This document shows positions 1 through 11,186 of a stretch of 64,000 nt of DNA, piece by piece (position 1 is the stretch's first letter; every line of letters starts with the position of its first letter). Source of the stretch: Tetrahymena thermophila SB210 (lineage: Eukaryota; Ciliophora; Oligohymenophorea; Hymenostomatida; Tetrahymenidae); assembly GCF_000189635.1 (NCBI RefSeq), contig NW_002476343.1:68727-132726 (forward strand), written 5' to 3'. The notes below the pieces were generated by a model. The model saw only the letters and a list, made by a program, of their open reading frames with translations. It was not told where the DNA came from and did not search any database. Both the position numbers and the translations under genes were made by a program.

Positions 1-959
1 TTAATGCCAATTAAAAAAATTAAACATTCTAAATTAATAATTTATATGAGTGTTAAAATTATGCATGCAGTAGTTTAAATATGGGTACAAATTCTTTTGT
101 TATAAGATTATATTTATAAGTTATTCTCACATAATAATTTTGGTACCATCTTAAATTAAAAGTTCTAGTTTTTTTGAATGTTGATATTTATTATTTAAAA
201 TGATATTTCATTTTTTATTTAAAAAAGAGCTTGCAAATTTATTTATTTGTTTGTTTTTTGTAAAATTGATGATAATAATCATACACTAATAAGTAACAAC
301 TATACACTTAATAATTTCAAAGTAATTCAATAGGTTATATATTTATTTTTTTAACATTTTCAGGTTATTTGTTTGTATAAAGAATTTAATAATTTGTATT
401 ACTTTTGTAGTTTATTTTGGCAATATTAATTAAGAAATATTTATTAATTAGTAGATAAGTTCAATCATTCAATAAAAAAATGAATGATAACATCTTGATT
501 GCTATACATTATAAAATTAATAAATAAATAGATAAAGGAAATTGATACAATATTAGAAAATGCATGAGAAACGCAATAAATAAATATATAAATAGATTTG
601 ATAACATATTAGATAAATAAGTAGGTAGAAGTGCTTTCGTTTTTAAAGATTAGTTTATTGAATATAAATAAATGAAATAGTGGTTTTTCTTATTAGAATT
701 CAATAGAAAGGCTTAATTTGAATGATAAAAGTATATCTACTCTATCTTATATTAAAGTAATCTTAGTGTTAACTATAAGATACATTAAAAATTACATATT
801 GATAGAAGATTTCCAGAATGAATATAAATTAATATAAACTTTTGAAATTTGTCAACAAACAATTAATAATTAATAAATTAAAACAATAAATAATCAAACT
901 ATTAAAAATAATCATAACTAATTAACATAAATTTACTTAGCATAACAATAAATTCAGAA
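1..959. other. AT-rich intergenic, upstream of pirin gene
   Basis: I see no coding pattern here on either strand: there are no long frames free of TGA with mixed codon use, and no RNA-gene signals. The sequence is very AT-rich with short A and T runs. The last 150 bases before 960 are especially A-rich, as is usual just upstream of Tetrahymena start codons. Confidence 0.6.
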
Positions 960-2024
960 ATGGCTTCTAAGGCTTTAAGAAGAATATCAAAAGTTTTTTC
1001 TCCTCCTCAACAAAATGAAGGAGTTGGTGCAAGAGTTCATAGAATCATAGGTATGAATAATATTTAAGTGAAAATGTTGTTTTATACAATTTGTATAAAT
1101 TTAGGTAACTAACAATGTAGAAGATTGGACCCTTTCTTGATGCTTGATTACTTCTAGGTGAAATTACCTGCAGGTTTTCCTGATCACCCTCACAGAGGAT
1201 TTGAGACAGTTACATATATGCTTGATGGTACTATGTTGCATGAAGATTTCAAGGGAAATAAAGTAAATTCATTAAAATTTACTTTCCAACAAATTTATAA
1301 TTAATCCTTTTTTAACTAGGGAAATTTAGAACCAGGTGATATTCAATGGATGACAGCTGGTAAAGGTATTGTTCATGCTGAAATGCCTGGGTCATTTGAC
1401 AAAACTTCAGTTGGATTTTAATTGTGGGTTAATTTAGATAAAAAGAATAAAATGTGCGATCCCGAATATCAAGAATATAAATCTGAAAAACTTCCTATTG
1501 TTAAAAGAGATGGAATATGGATCAGACTAATTGCTGGTGAAGCTCTTGGAGTAATTTTATAAAATTTTTAAAAGCAAATTTTTATTAGTTTATTTTAATT
1601 ATAGGAAAAAGGTCCCATTTTCACAAGAACTCCTGCTTTCTATATGGATGTTAGACTTGAAAAGAATGTTTAATTTGACTAACATATCCCAAAGGATTAC
1701 CAAGGAATGGTATTCTTATATGAAGGAAGCATTAAAATTGGTGAAAACTAAAAAGAAGTTCAAGATAAATAAGCAGCTATCTTTGAGCCAGAGGAAGGAG
1801 AAAATTTAAATATTATTTCTGGTGACAAAGGAGCTAAATTTATCCTCTTTGCTGGTAGACCGATAAAAGAACCTGTATACAGCTATGGGCCATTTGTTTT
1901 AGATTCTTAGTCTAGTTTAAATGATACCTTTGAAGACTATCAAGAAGAGAAAAATGGATTTGAAGGTGCTAGTCAATGGTAATCTGAAATATAATTCTTA
2001 GCAGAGCTTAATAAATCAAAATGA
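960..2024 (+). CDS. pirin family protein
   Basis: Four exons (960-1050, 1105-1262, 1320-1550, 1605-2024) join in frame to give 299 residues ending at TGA. All three introns are GT..AG and 54-57 nt long. The pirin N-terminal cupin domain is clear: [15 protein letters not shown] and [18 protein letters not shown] carry the His-x-His and His-x-Glu residues that bind iron in human pirin, so the metal site looks intact. A second, weaker cupin half follows, as in the family. Pirins are cupin-fold proteins that act as transcription cofactors or quercetin dioxygenase-like enzymes; which role applies here cannot be read from the sequence. Several Gln codons are TAA or TAG, for example in the DYFQ stretch. 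The ATG at 960 is preceded by an A-rich leader and opens the conserved N-terminus. Confidence 0.95.
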
Positions 2025-3473
2025 AAAAAAAATAATTCTTTTTCTATCTGTAAATATTCTATATAAATACTTATAATGTATGCATTGAATAATATACTTA
2101 AATTTAAATAATTTTTATCATTTAAAATTTCTATTTGAAAATAAAACTAAATCATTAACTCTTTTTATTTATTTTATTATTTTATTGAATGAAATAAAAT
2201 CAACAAAAATAAAATAATTAAATATTTTATTATTATTTTTAATAAAATCTGAAATGAAATAAAATTATTTTAATTTATTAATCCTAAATAATAACAAAGA
2301 TCGATCATGAAGAAATATGTCATAATTTTTTTATAAGTAAAAGAGCTTTTTTAGATTAATTAGTTGATAGTGAAAAATTCAATAATAGTTTTTGTAATTA
2401 TTCTCCTAAAAACAATTAAAAAAGAAAATAACTAACTAACTAACTAATGTCTTAATTTGATTTTACTCTTATTATTTTTTGAAATAAGATCAATTTTTTT
2501 TATAAAAAATATTTTTATCAATTATTTTCATGGTTATTTAATTAGTATTACTTAAAAATTGACAATCGTTATCAATAAGAGTTTTAAAATTTATATTTAA
2601 ATCATGTTTTTAAAAAATAAGGAATATTAATATTATTAACTAAATAAAAATTGAAATGGTTTTTAAATTTTTATTGCGATTATTCTCTTTTAAGTAAATA
2701 AAAAGCAAAATAATCAAAGAATAAATTGATTTTCTTCTAAAAAAATTGTAAAAAAATAATTTTAATTTATACTTTTATTTAGAAATAAGTCAATTCTAGA
2801 TATTATTTATTTATTTATTTATTTACTTCTTTATTTTTGTTTGCATTTAAGTTGTTTATAAAATGAAAATATGAATGGAATTTTTATTTTTTGAAACTAT
2901 AATCTATATTTTAAATGAATTATTTTAAGCAGAAATATAAATATTTAAGATTATAATAAAATTAAAAATTTTAATTATTAATAAAATTATTTTTGAAATT
3001 ATAGAATAAATGGAAATATTATGTTAAACCTTTTTGAATCAATAAATTTAGAATACTAAAGACACATACTATTTTTAAAATTTGATAACATAAATGTTCT
3101 AAAAATAATAATTTATTTCAAAGATGGGTATTATTGTATGTAATTAATATATTTATAAAGATATTTATAATCAGTAAATGGATCGAAACATCTATTTTAC
3201 TTTTTAATTAAAATTACTATCAAATCAAATATAGATATTTATTAAATAAAATAAGAGCAAGTAGGAAAAATTCTAAAAAGAAAAGATCTATTTGAAGATA
3301 ATAGTTTATAAAAATAGATTAGATATTTATTTTACTTATTTATTCAACAAATATTAAAAAAGAATGATAGAGAATATATATTTTCTATACAATTTAATTA
3401 TTATAATAACTAAATACTTCAAAATATTGATTTAAGATTATAGGTTTTATGCATTTTATTTAGCAATTATTCC
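2025..3473. other. AT-rich intergenic between convergent genes
   Basis: This stretch separates the 3' ends of the pirin gene (+) and the dehydrogenase-like gene (-). I see no reading frame worth calling. It holds simple tracts such as ttta repeats near 2799-2823 and long mixed A/T runs, and presumably both 3' UTRs. Confidence 0.5.
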
Positions 3474-4364
3474 TCAAAAGAATCTTTTGTACAAAAAGGC
3501 TAAAGAAATGGCTAATAAAGAAACTAATACTAGATTGATCATTCTTTTTGCTTAGACGTGGTTTCCTCTAACTATGCTCGATTCATCATCTGGTTTGAGT
3601 TGAGAACCATTGAAAGGTTAATATTCTTCGCTAGATTGCTATTTAGTACTATAGCATTCAAAAGTTAACTACTTGGGTAAATTTTATGCCTAAAGAGCTT
3701 CAACTATAATTTTAGCTACTGTGGCTCTTGTTATTCTTCCATTACTTCTATCTCCTTATTCAATTGTATAGTTTGTCGTTTTTTTATCTTTTTATGTGCC
3801 AACTAATCCTCCTGGTCTCACTATGATGTAGTTTAATCCACTTTCTCTTAGAGCGTTTTCACCATAAACCTTGTAGCCTAGAGCATTTGATGCGAATGAA
3901 TTAATTAAATAGGAGACAAAATGATAAGGACGAGTGACGCACATAGAGCTTGTGAGAATAAAGTTTTTAACATTGTGCTTTTTGCATAATTGGATTAACA
4001 ACTAAATTACAGTCTCCTCAACTATTCTGGAATCATCTGAGCTTTTGTAATTGTATCCAAGGGCGCTAACTACAGCCTAAACTTTTAATCCTTTTCTGCT
4101 TGGCTCAAATGCTAAGTCCAAAATAGACTTCACTTCTTTTCCACTTTCAATCTTGCTCTTTTACATTTTTGCTTCCTAGAAAAGATCACATTCAAAAACA
4201 GATTCCATTTAAATCAAATCTTATTTGAAAGATTCTTCTGCTGATTTACGGTTTCTGCTAATCAATCTGATTTGAAAATTCTTACTCAAAAGTTCTTAAA
4301 CAACATGATAGCCAGTTCTTCCTGTTCCTCCTACAACTAAAATTATTCCGTTTTCTGGGTTCAT
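3474..4364 (-). CDS. NAD(P)-binding Rossmann-fold (atypical SDR / NmrA-like) protein with C-terminal membrane anchor
   Basis: One uninterrupted frame of 296 residues starts at the ATG at 4364-4362 and stops at TGA 3476-3474. The N-terminus has a strand followed by VVGGTGRTGYHV, the glycine-rich dinucleotide loop of extended and atypical short-chain dehydrogenases. Further on, VSALGY, FILTSSMCV and an NYIIVRPGGLVGT stretch match the usual order of strands in NmrA/epimerase-like proteins, where the last motif precedes the substrate pocket. The family's catalytic YxxxK may be YKVYGENAL, but I am not sure. The C-terminus is a hydrophobic helix followed by YKRFF, a probable tail anchor that would hold the enzyme on an organelle membrane. 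The substrate cannot be told. About a dozen Gln codons are TAA or TAG. Confidence 0.85.
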
Positions 4365-5688
4365 TTTTTTTTTACTTTTCTAGTTTACTTTTTGTTTTTT
4401 TTTAATACTTGCTTGATTAAATTAAAATTTTTGATAAATATTTATTTATTTATTTTGATAGAAAGTAAAAATTGTCAAGTACTTAATAAATTGTGGAAAT
4501 TTCAAAGAATTTTAAATTTTGCTTTTTATTTTCAAAATATTTTAAAATGAAAAAAATATTAATTTATTTTATTTTTTTAATTTTTAATAAAATTTTTAAA
4601 AAGTAAAAACCCCCACAAAGTAATAACTTATTTTGAAAATTTTTAAACTGAAAATGAAATGATCAAGTGAGTTAAGCAACTTAATTAATTATCACAAAAT
4701 GCATATTTTTTAAAAAAAATTATAAACTGATATATATTTTGATAAGTTAACTGAGGAAATATCCTCCTATATTTTTTTGTTTTTAATAAGTTTTTTTCTT
4801 AAAATTTAGAAAAAAATTATAGTTTAGCAAGAAGAAAGAAAATAAAGACTAATTAAAAAATTATTTAGGTTCGCAAAATAATCCATCGTTTTAGTTCCAA
4901 TAACTTTAATTTTTTATATTCGCTTTTTTGGAGTTAGTTTCTTCGTTTATTGGTTTAATTTTAGCTTAAATTATTTAATTAACATTATAAGGTTTTAGCT
5001 TATCTTATGAAATTTTTTTGTTGTTTAACTTATCAATACAATAATAAAATGTTTAGAGATTACTTTTAGTTTAAATAAAGCTTAAAAAAACTTTATGCAA
5101 ACATTTTAATTCAAATAATTAAATTTTTAAATTGTTAATTTAGGATGTCTTTTTTTTAATATTAAGTTCTATTTATTCAAGATTGGTCGATTAGCAATAA
5201 ATCAATCAAGCAACCAGCCAAATCATAAATAAATTAATCAAGAAATAAAGAAATAAAATCAAAGCAGCCAGCACATTTTGGTTAGAAATCTATTTTTATT
5301 CTTTTTTTAATGTTTGCTCAAAAGCAGAATCCAAAAAATAACGAAGATACAGTGTTAAGAGTTAGGATATATTTAGAAAGGAATTTAAAGGTTACCTTCA
5401 ATAATTACTTGAATTGTTGTTGGGTAAAAGTTAAAGCACAATGGGGTAAAGAAGTACTAGGCGCTGATATTTATCTTGGATATAGTTTTACTTTTCTTTA
5501 TTTGACTTATTTATTTATGTATTACTGCAAAATCTAATTGCTGCTATTTTGTTTATGCTTATCACATGATTTATTTTAAAAGAAGGCATAACAAAAAGAT
5601 ATAAATAATATAAACATACCTATATATATTATGATAAAACTTTAATTTTTAAATAATTGAAATCAAAATCATTGTAAAATAATAAAGG
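4365..5688. other. intergenic, divergent promoter region
   Basis: This lies between two divergently transcribed genes, the dehydrogenase-like gene (-) and the TPR gene (+), so it should hold both promoters. Most of it is AT-rich without coding character. A frame at 5310-5660 (listed separately) is the only candidate gene. The tract at 5190-5270 has repeated caatcaa-like and ataaataa motifs. Confidence 0.45.
5310..5660 (+). CDS. hypothetical small ORF, doubtful
   Basis: With the ciliate code, the ATG at 5310 opens 116 codons to TGA 5658-5660. The first 75 codons have somewhat mixed codons and no TAA or TAG; the rest is AT-rich filler. I recognise no domain. The middle has a hydrophobic run (YSFTFLYLTYLFMYYC) that could be one membrane segment. 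It sits just upstream of the TPR gene on the same strand, so it could equally be an upstream ORF, a misread 5' exon or chance. Confidence 0.2.
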
Positions 5689-7832
5689 ATGAACGAAGCA
5701 AATTATTAAGCAGAGAACTTTAAAGGTTTTGCTGAGAAGCAATTTAATCAAGATGGATAGAAATAAATTTTCGGGAATCATAATTAAAATTAAATGCACA
5801 ATGTACTTAGGTAGTCTTATTCAGCCACTATCAATGGCAGTTCGCCAATGGTTAAAACCACAAGCCAAATTTATTAAGCGAAGACTGGTCATAGTTCTTA
5901 GCAAGTCAAGGATCTGACAAATATTAAGAAATTATTTAACAATAAGCAATACGAGTAGGCTCTTGAAAGCATTGAGAAATATTTATCTCTTTATGACCCT
6001 AAGAATCCGCATTACATTTAAGGATAGGAAAATAATTTGAGTAGCAACAGCAATAACAATCTCAATTAAAATTAGATGAATGGGATAAACAGCAGCAGCA
6101 ATCATAGCAGCAGTCAAAATTTAGAATCTGATGATAAAATGGATATTGAAGATAAAAATAAGGAGAAAGAAAATGAAATTATCATGCTCATTCAAACTAA
6201 AAGCGACTGTTTCCTTCATTTAAATAGAAACGAAGAATTTTTCCGTTGTCAAGACCAGATATTTGCTAGAGACAATTCTTAAACAAAAGTTTTCATAAAT
6301 AAAGGAAGCATTTATTATTAAGTCAAAAGATATAAAGAAAGCTTGGATGAATTTAAAAAGTATGTTGAACTCGTTCATAACGATTTTGAGGCATACTATT
6401 GGAAAGGTTTAGTTGAGGAAAAACTTAAATTGCATCAAGACGCACTCAATAGTTTTGAATAGTCATTATTCATAAATCCTAACTAAATTAAAGTTGTACA
6501 AAAGAAAACTTCGCTGCTAGCAACACTTTAAAGATATGAAGAAGCAATCGAAAATCAAAGAAAAGTTATCCAATATTTTGAACATAATAGGAACAAGTAA
6601 AATACAAAATAAATGTACTAGCATTACTTCATGATGGGCAAATTGTATTTCCATATGAATAGAGTGCAAGATTCTTACACCTATTTAGAAAAAGCAATTT
6701 CAGAGCGCAGCGATCACTCGGAAACTTATTTCTACTTGGGAGAATGTTTCCGCCTTACAAACTAATTGGAAAATGCTATTGAGTGTTATGAAAAAGCCGC
6801 ACTATACGATTCTAATAACGATATGGCGATGTAAAGAAGAGAAGAAGTGCAAAAAAGATTAATACAAGAATAACCAAGTAAAGCATAATATATATAGTAA
6901 TCTTCTTCTTAAATGATAGAAGAAGAAGCCTAAATAATTACTTTAGATGATATAAAAAAAGGTAAATTTCTCAAAAAATTAGTTTTTTTCCTCAAATGAT
7001 CTTTTTCAATTACTTACTTTTTAAATATTTAACGATTAAAAAAATTTGGTAAAATACATAAATACATTCATAATCTCCATATTTCAAAGCCAGCGCACAC
7101 ACTTTAAATCTACCAAAATTGTCAAACCAATAAGACTTACATTTTTAATTTAAATTAAATTCTAGACAAAAATAAGAAAAATGACAATAAATTTCTCAAG
7201 TAAAATAAATAGTACTAAATTTTAATTTAGATTGCTTAGAAAAGCAAATTGAATTAAATCAGAGAAAAATTAATAACTAATTTAATACGCATTATTTATT
7301 ATATTTTCTTAGCTGTATCTTTAAATTTAATTAAAAATAGATATAGAGCAACTTGAATAAGGTAAACGAAGTCAGATATAAAAAATAAAGGAAGGAAAAG
7401 GTGTAGACTGTGATGCTTTTGAACTAGAAAGTACTCGTACACTAGTTTAGCAATACTCCCTTAATCTAGCTGCTTTTAAGAGTTTTCTCAGAGTTTAAGA
7501 TTAAATTGATAGAGCCTCAACCTATTCTAACAGTAATTAATAAACATTAAATAAAAATAATTTACTAAAATTTTCTTCATTTTAAATAAAAAGTGATGTC
7601 TTCCAAATTCAAACCAGTTTAATAGCCTCAACTCATATAAGAGAAAGACGATGACAGTGAAGATAACTCTCAAAAGTAAATTAAAACCCATTCTAAATAA
7701 AAAAGTCTGTTTATGTCAAGTAAGAATTAAAAAAACTTTAATTAATTTTGATAACTTTTAATGTTATTTTTGAATAATAAAGGTTAGATTTTCAGAGCTC
7801 CAAATAATGTAAACCATCCAAATAATTAATGA
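5689..7832 (+). CDS. tetratricopeptide-repeat (TPR) protein
   Basis: The model joins exons 5689-6961, 7341-7532, 7618-7719 and 7783-7832 (538 residues, ending at TGA). Residues of the first exon from about 70 to 395 contain several degenerate TPR helix pairs; the clearest are HYFMMGKLYFHMNRVQDSY and SETYFYLGECFRLTNQLENA followed by IECYEKAALYD. TPRs are protein-protein scaffolds, so a partner-binding role is likely but unspecified. An N-rich, low-complexity segment interrupts the early repeats. The tail exons are Gln- and Lys-rich. Exon 1 and the intron 1 junction keep phase (G|AT), as do introns 7533-7617 and 7720-7782. The last intron is uncertain: reading through it gives an alternative end at TGA 7749-7751. 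Intron 1 (379 nt) is long for this genome and may hide a further exon. Confidence 0.75.
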
Positions 7833-9547
7833 ATCAACCAATCAATCAATAAATGACCTAAAGTGTACTTTTTCAATAAATCATTAATAAATGATCAATT
7901 AATTAAGGAATTAAACAAAAAAAACCATATTATAGGTTGGTTAACAGAATTACTTTATACAAGCATTTCAATCTGCGACTAACTAACTAAATAAATTATA
8001 TTCTCCTCTTAATTATAATTAGTTTTTAAATACTAAAAATTAACAAATAAAAAAATAATTTTCTCATACTAATTAGGTATTGATAATAAATAAATAAACA
8101 AATAATATATTCATTCATTCCTCTCTAAATAAATAAATATATTGGCTCAGCTATCCATCTATTTATCCATCACATTAAATCATCTTAACCACAATAATAA
8201 TACGAATATTTATTTAATAATAAACTTAGCTTAATAAATTTTATTCATAAATTAAATAATAACAGATGAATATACTTGCCTCCTATATGTCTAATATTTT
8301 TTGCAAAAATTCAATTTGATTAGATTAGTGAATTAGTTTATGATTTAGTCCTTTTAAGTAATTTAAGGACTTTAAAGTTGTATGAATTATAATCCAAATT
8401 AGCTTTGCTTTAATTAAAGTAGATTTGATCACAAAGTTTTAGATTTTTAATTTACTCTAAAAAACTAACATCTAATTAAATAAATAAATAACTAACTAAC
8501 TTAGATTTACCTAACTTGCTTATGCTATAAATTTTATTTTATTTTATTTTTTAAATAAATAAATAAATAATTACTTCTTTTATAATTAAATTATATCTAT
8601 GTGATCTTAATATTTATACTTTAAATTTTCTATAATATTTATCAGTTTATAATCATAAAATTCTTAAATAATCTTTATTTATTTTAATTTTATCTCTTCC
8701 TCTCAAATATTTAAATACATTATTTTTTAAAAAAAGATTCTATATAATAAATTATAAATCAATTATTTTATTTATTTTCAAAGCTTAATAATTTATAGAA
8801 AAAATTAAATAAAAAAAAATTACACACAAATTTTATTATCATAAGAAAAATGTAATAAAAAGTAGAGGTATAATTGTTTAAAATCAAATAAATATTTAAA
8901 TAAGCTTGCTTTGATCAAAACCACACACATAAAATATAAAAGAGTGGATTCAAAATTTTATATAACTATATACCTTAATTTTCAATTACTTGCACAATTC
9001 GTTTATAAACAGTGTTTAAAAAGTTTTTAAATTTTAACTGTATTAATTTTATAAATTTTATAAATAGAAGCTATTTGAGCAAATCTAAAGAAGTACAGTA
9101 ATTATTATTTTTAATAGATTTTTTTTTTCATTAAAATACTTCATAATTTATTTATTTTAACTTCTAATAGATGATTCATTAAAAATGATAAATTAGTCAT
9201 CATTTTGATTGATTTTTATTAAAAGACAAATTTTAAAAAATCAGATTAATTAACATTTTTATAAAAAAAACAAAAATTAGATGAATAATCTGTTTCTTAA
9301 AAATAAAAACACATTTTTTTAGAATATCAATAAAATGCATAAAAGAGTATAAAATTTTGATCTCTTAATAATCCGATTTTAAAAAAGTAAATAAAAATTA
9401 TAATGTAGAAGAATTATTTATCAGAATTTTATTAAAAATAATTCTTATTAGTAACTAGATAATTAATTCCTGATATAATTTAAAATATCTTTTAAGAAGA
9501 TTAATTAAAATTAAAAACAAAGGATAAGTTATAAATTATAATAATAA
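7833..9547. other. AT-rich intergenic
   Basis: I see no gene here. There are many simple atta and aatc runs, for example near 7840-7920 and 8470-8570, and only short frames. It must contain the TPR gene 3' UTR and the promoter of the nucleotidyltransferase gene. Confidence 0.5.
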
Positions 9548-10432
9548 ATGGATAAAAAAGTAAAAGGAGCTATTTCTGAATTAGAAGCGATCAAATAATT
9601 TTTATAAAATTTTGAAAAAGAAAATAAAATAAAATTTATATACGTTGCTGAGACTGGTAGTAGAGCTTACGAATTATCAACTAAATCCTCAGATTATGAT
9701 TTAAAGGGTGTTTTTATAGACTAAAAGTTAGCCTATAAATAATTAGAATAAGAGTAGTTCTAAGATGAATCTTTTGGAAAAACAAAGCTACAAAGACTTA
9801 AACAAACAGGAGTAAAGGTAAAAAATATATAAACTGAGGTTGATATTGACTTTTTTGAGCTAAATTTTTTCTTCTCAAATCTGTAGAATGAAGAAGAAAG
9901 TCTTTTATATTGGTTGAATAGTTAATCCATTTACATTAATTGTTTGGAGTAACTCATACAAAGCATTTTATTTGAAATGAATCTACCAAGGAAAGAGATA
10001 TTAGAAAGAATATAGAAAGATTATGCAAAAGTTTAAAACAATTAAAAGAGAGAAGCTAAAAAAAATATTAATATGATAATAGATTCCTTAAGATTGCTGT
10101 ATATTTAGAGATTTGAATAAAATTCACCCTACGTAGTTTCTTAATTAATAACAGAGTTACAAGAAATATTTTAAAGAGATGAGTTACCTTCGCCTGTTAA
10201 TGAAATAGTCTAAAATATTGATTAAGAAATTTAAGACTTATATTATATGAAAAAAAATGGTAAAGGCTCTCAATAAATAGTTGCTAAAGAAGAGTGGATT
10301 AAGCTTGTTTAATATGTTATCGATTAAGAAAAAACAAAGTCTAAAGTCCTAGGTGATAAACATAAATCAAATAACTAGATTAAAGAAAGCCTATTTAAAA
10401 TATATAATGAAATGATATAAAAAATCTAATGA
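9548..10432 (+). CDS. predicted nucleotidyltransferase, COG3541 / RlaP-like DNA polymerase beta superfamily
   Basis: A single exon of 294 residues runs from ATG 9548 to TGA 10430-10432. Near residue 37, GSRAYELSTKSSDYDLKG gives the Gly-Ser followed by Asp-x-Asp (D49 and D51) that binds the metal-nucleotide in polymerase-beta-type nucleotidyltransferases. VDIDFFEL near residue 98 supplies the expected third carboxylate. The GSRA-x(n)-SDYDLKGVF form is the hallmark of the bacterial and phage YcgL/RlaP group (COG3541), which has been linked to RNA repair. The C-terminal two thirds are helical and Lys/Glu/Gln-rich, as in that family. The substrate is unknown. No intron is seen. Eukaryotic members are scattered, so transfer from bacteria or a giant virus is possible, but codon use and TAA/TAG content match the host. 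Confidence 0.8.
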
Positions 10433-11186
10433 AATAAATGTTTTATTTTACTAAAAGAAACCTAGAATATTAATCAAATTCAATTCTCCTTTAAAAATAT
10501 TAAATTTGTAATATGAATTGTGTTCAATAAAAATATGAAATATATTAAATTGTATCGGTTTATCTTTTTTGCAATTATAATTTAATTTATTTTATTTTTA
10601 AAATAATTTTTATTTTATTTTTTCAAAATTAAAGAATCCTAAAAATATTTATTAATAAAATGTAATAATAAAATTTTTTAATTTAAAACATTTTTAAGAC
10701 AGATACAAATAAAGAATATGTTAATGCTTCCTAAAAATTTTTCAAAAATTAATTTTAATTAGTTTTTTTAATTTAATATACATAAGTATCATAATCAAAG
10801 ATATTAAGAATATTTATAAAAAAAAATTATTAAAAAATTTTTATAATAAAGAAAAACAACATATTGATTTTATTATCAACCAGTTTAAAATACATCCTTA
10901 GGACCTCAATATTTTTAAATATATTATATTTAGTGAATAAGTAAAAATAGAATATTAACTTAACACTTGACTGAATATTTATTTGAGAAGTTAATTAATT
11001 ATTTATCTATTTAATGTAATGTGAGATATCATATTTGATGTTTTAAATTTTATAAAAATTATTTTATTTTGAAAGAAAAACTCAAAGTATTATTTAATAT
11101 GAATAAAATAATAAATTATAAATAGATTTATATGTTAAGTAGCCAATATAAAAAATACAACAGAAATCTTAAAATGTAAGATAAAA
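10433..11186. other. AT-rich intergenic between convergent genes
   Basis: Nothing coding or structural is recognised. The stretch separates the 3' ends of the nucleotidyltransferase gene (+) and the mitochondrial-type gene (-). Confidence 0.5.

Noticed and set aside
7932-7952. taggttggttaacag as a chromosome breakage sequence
   Set aside because: The core resembles the signal, but about four of 15 positions differ, which is too many.
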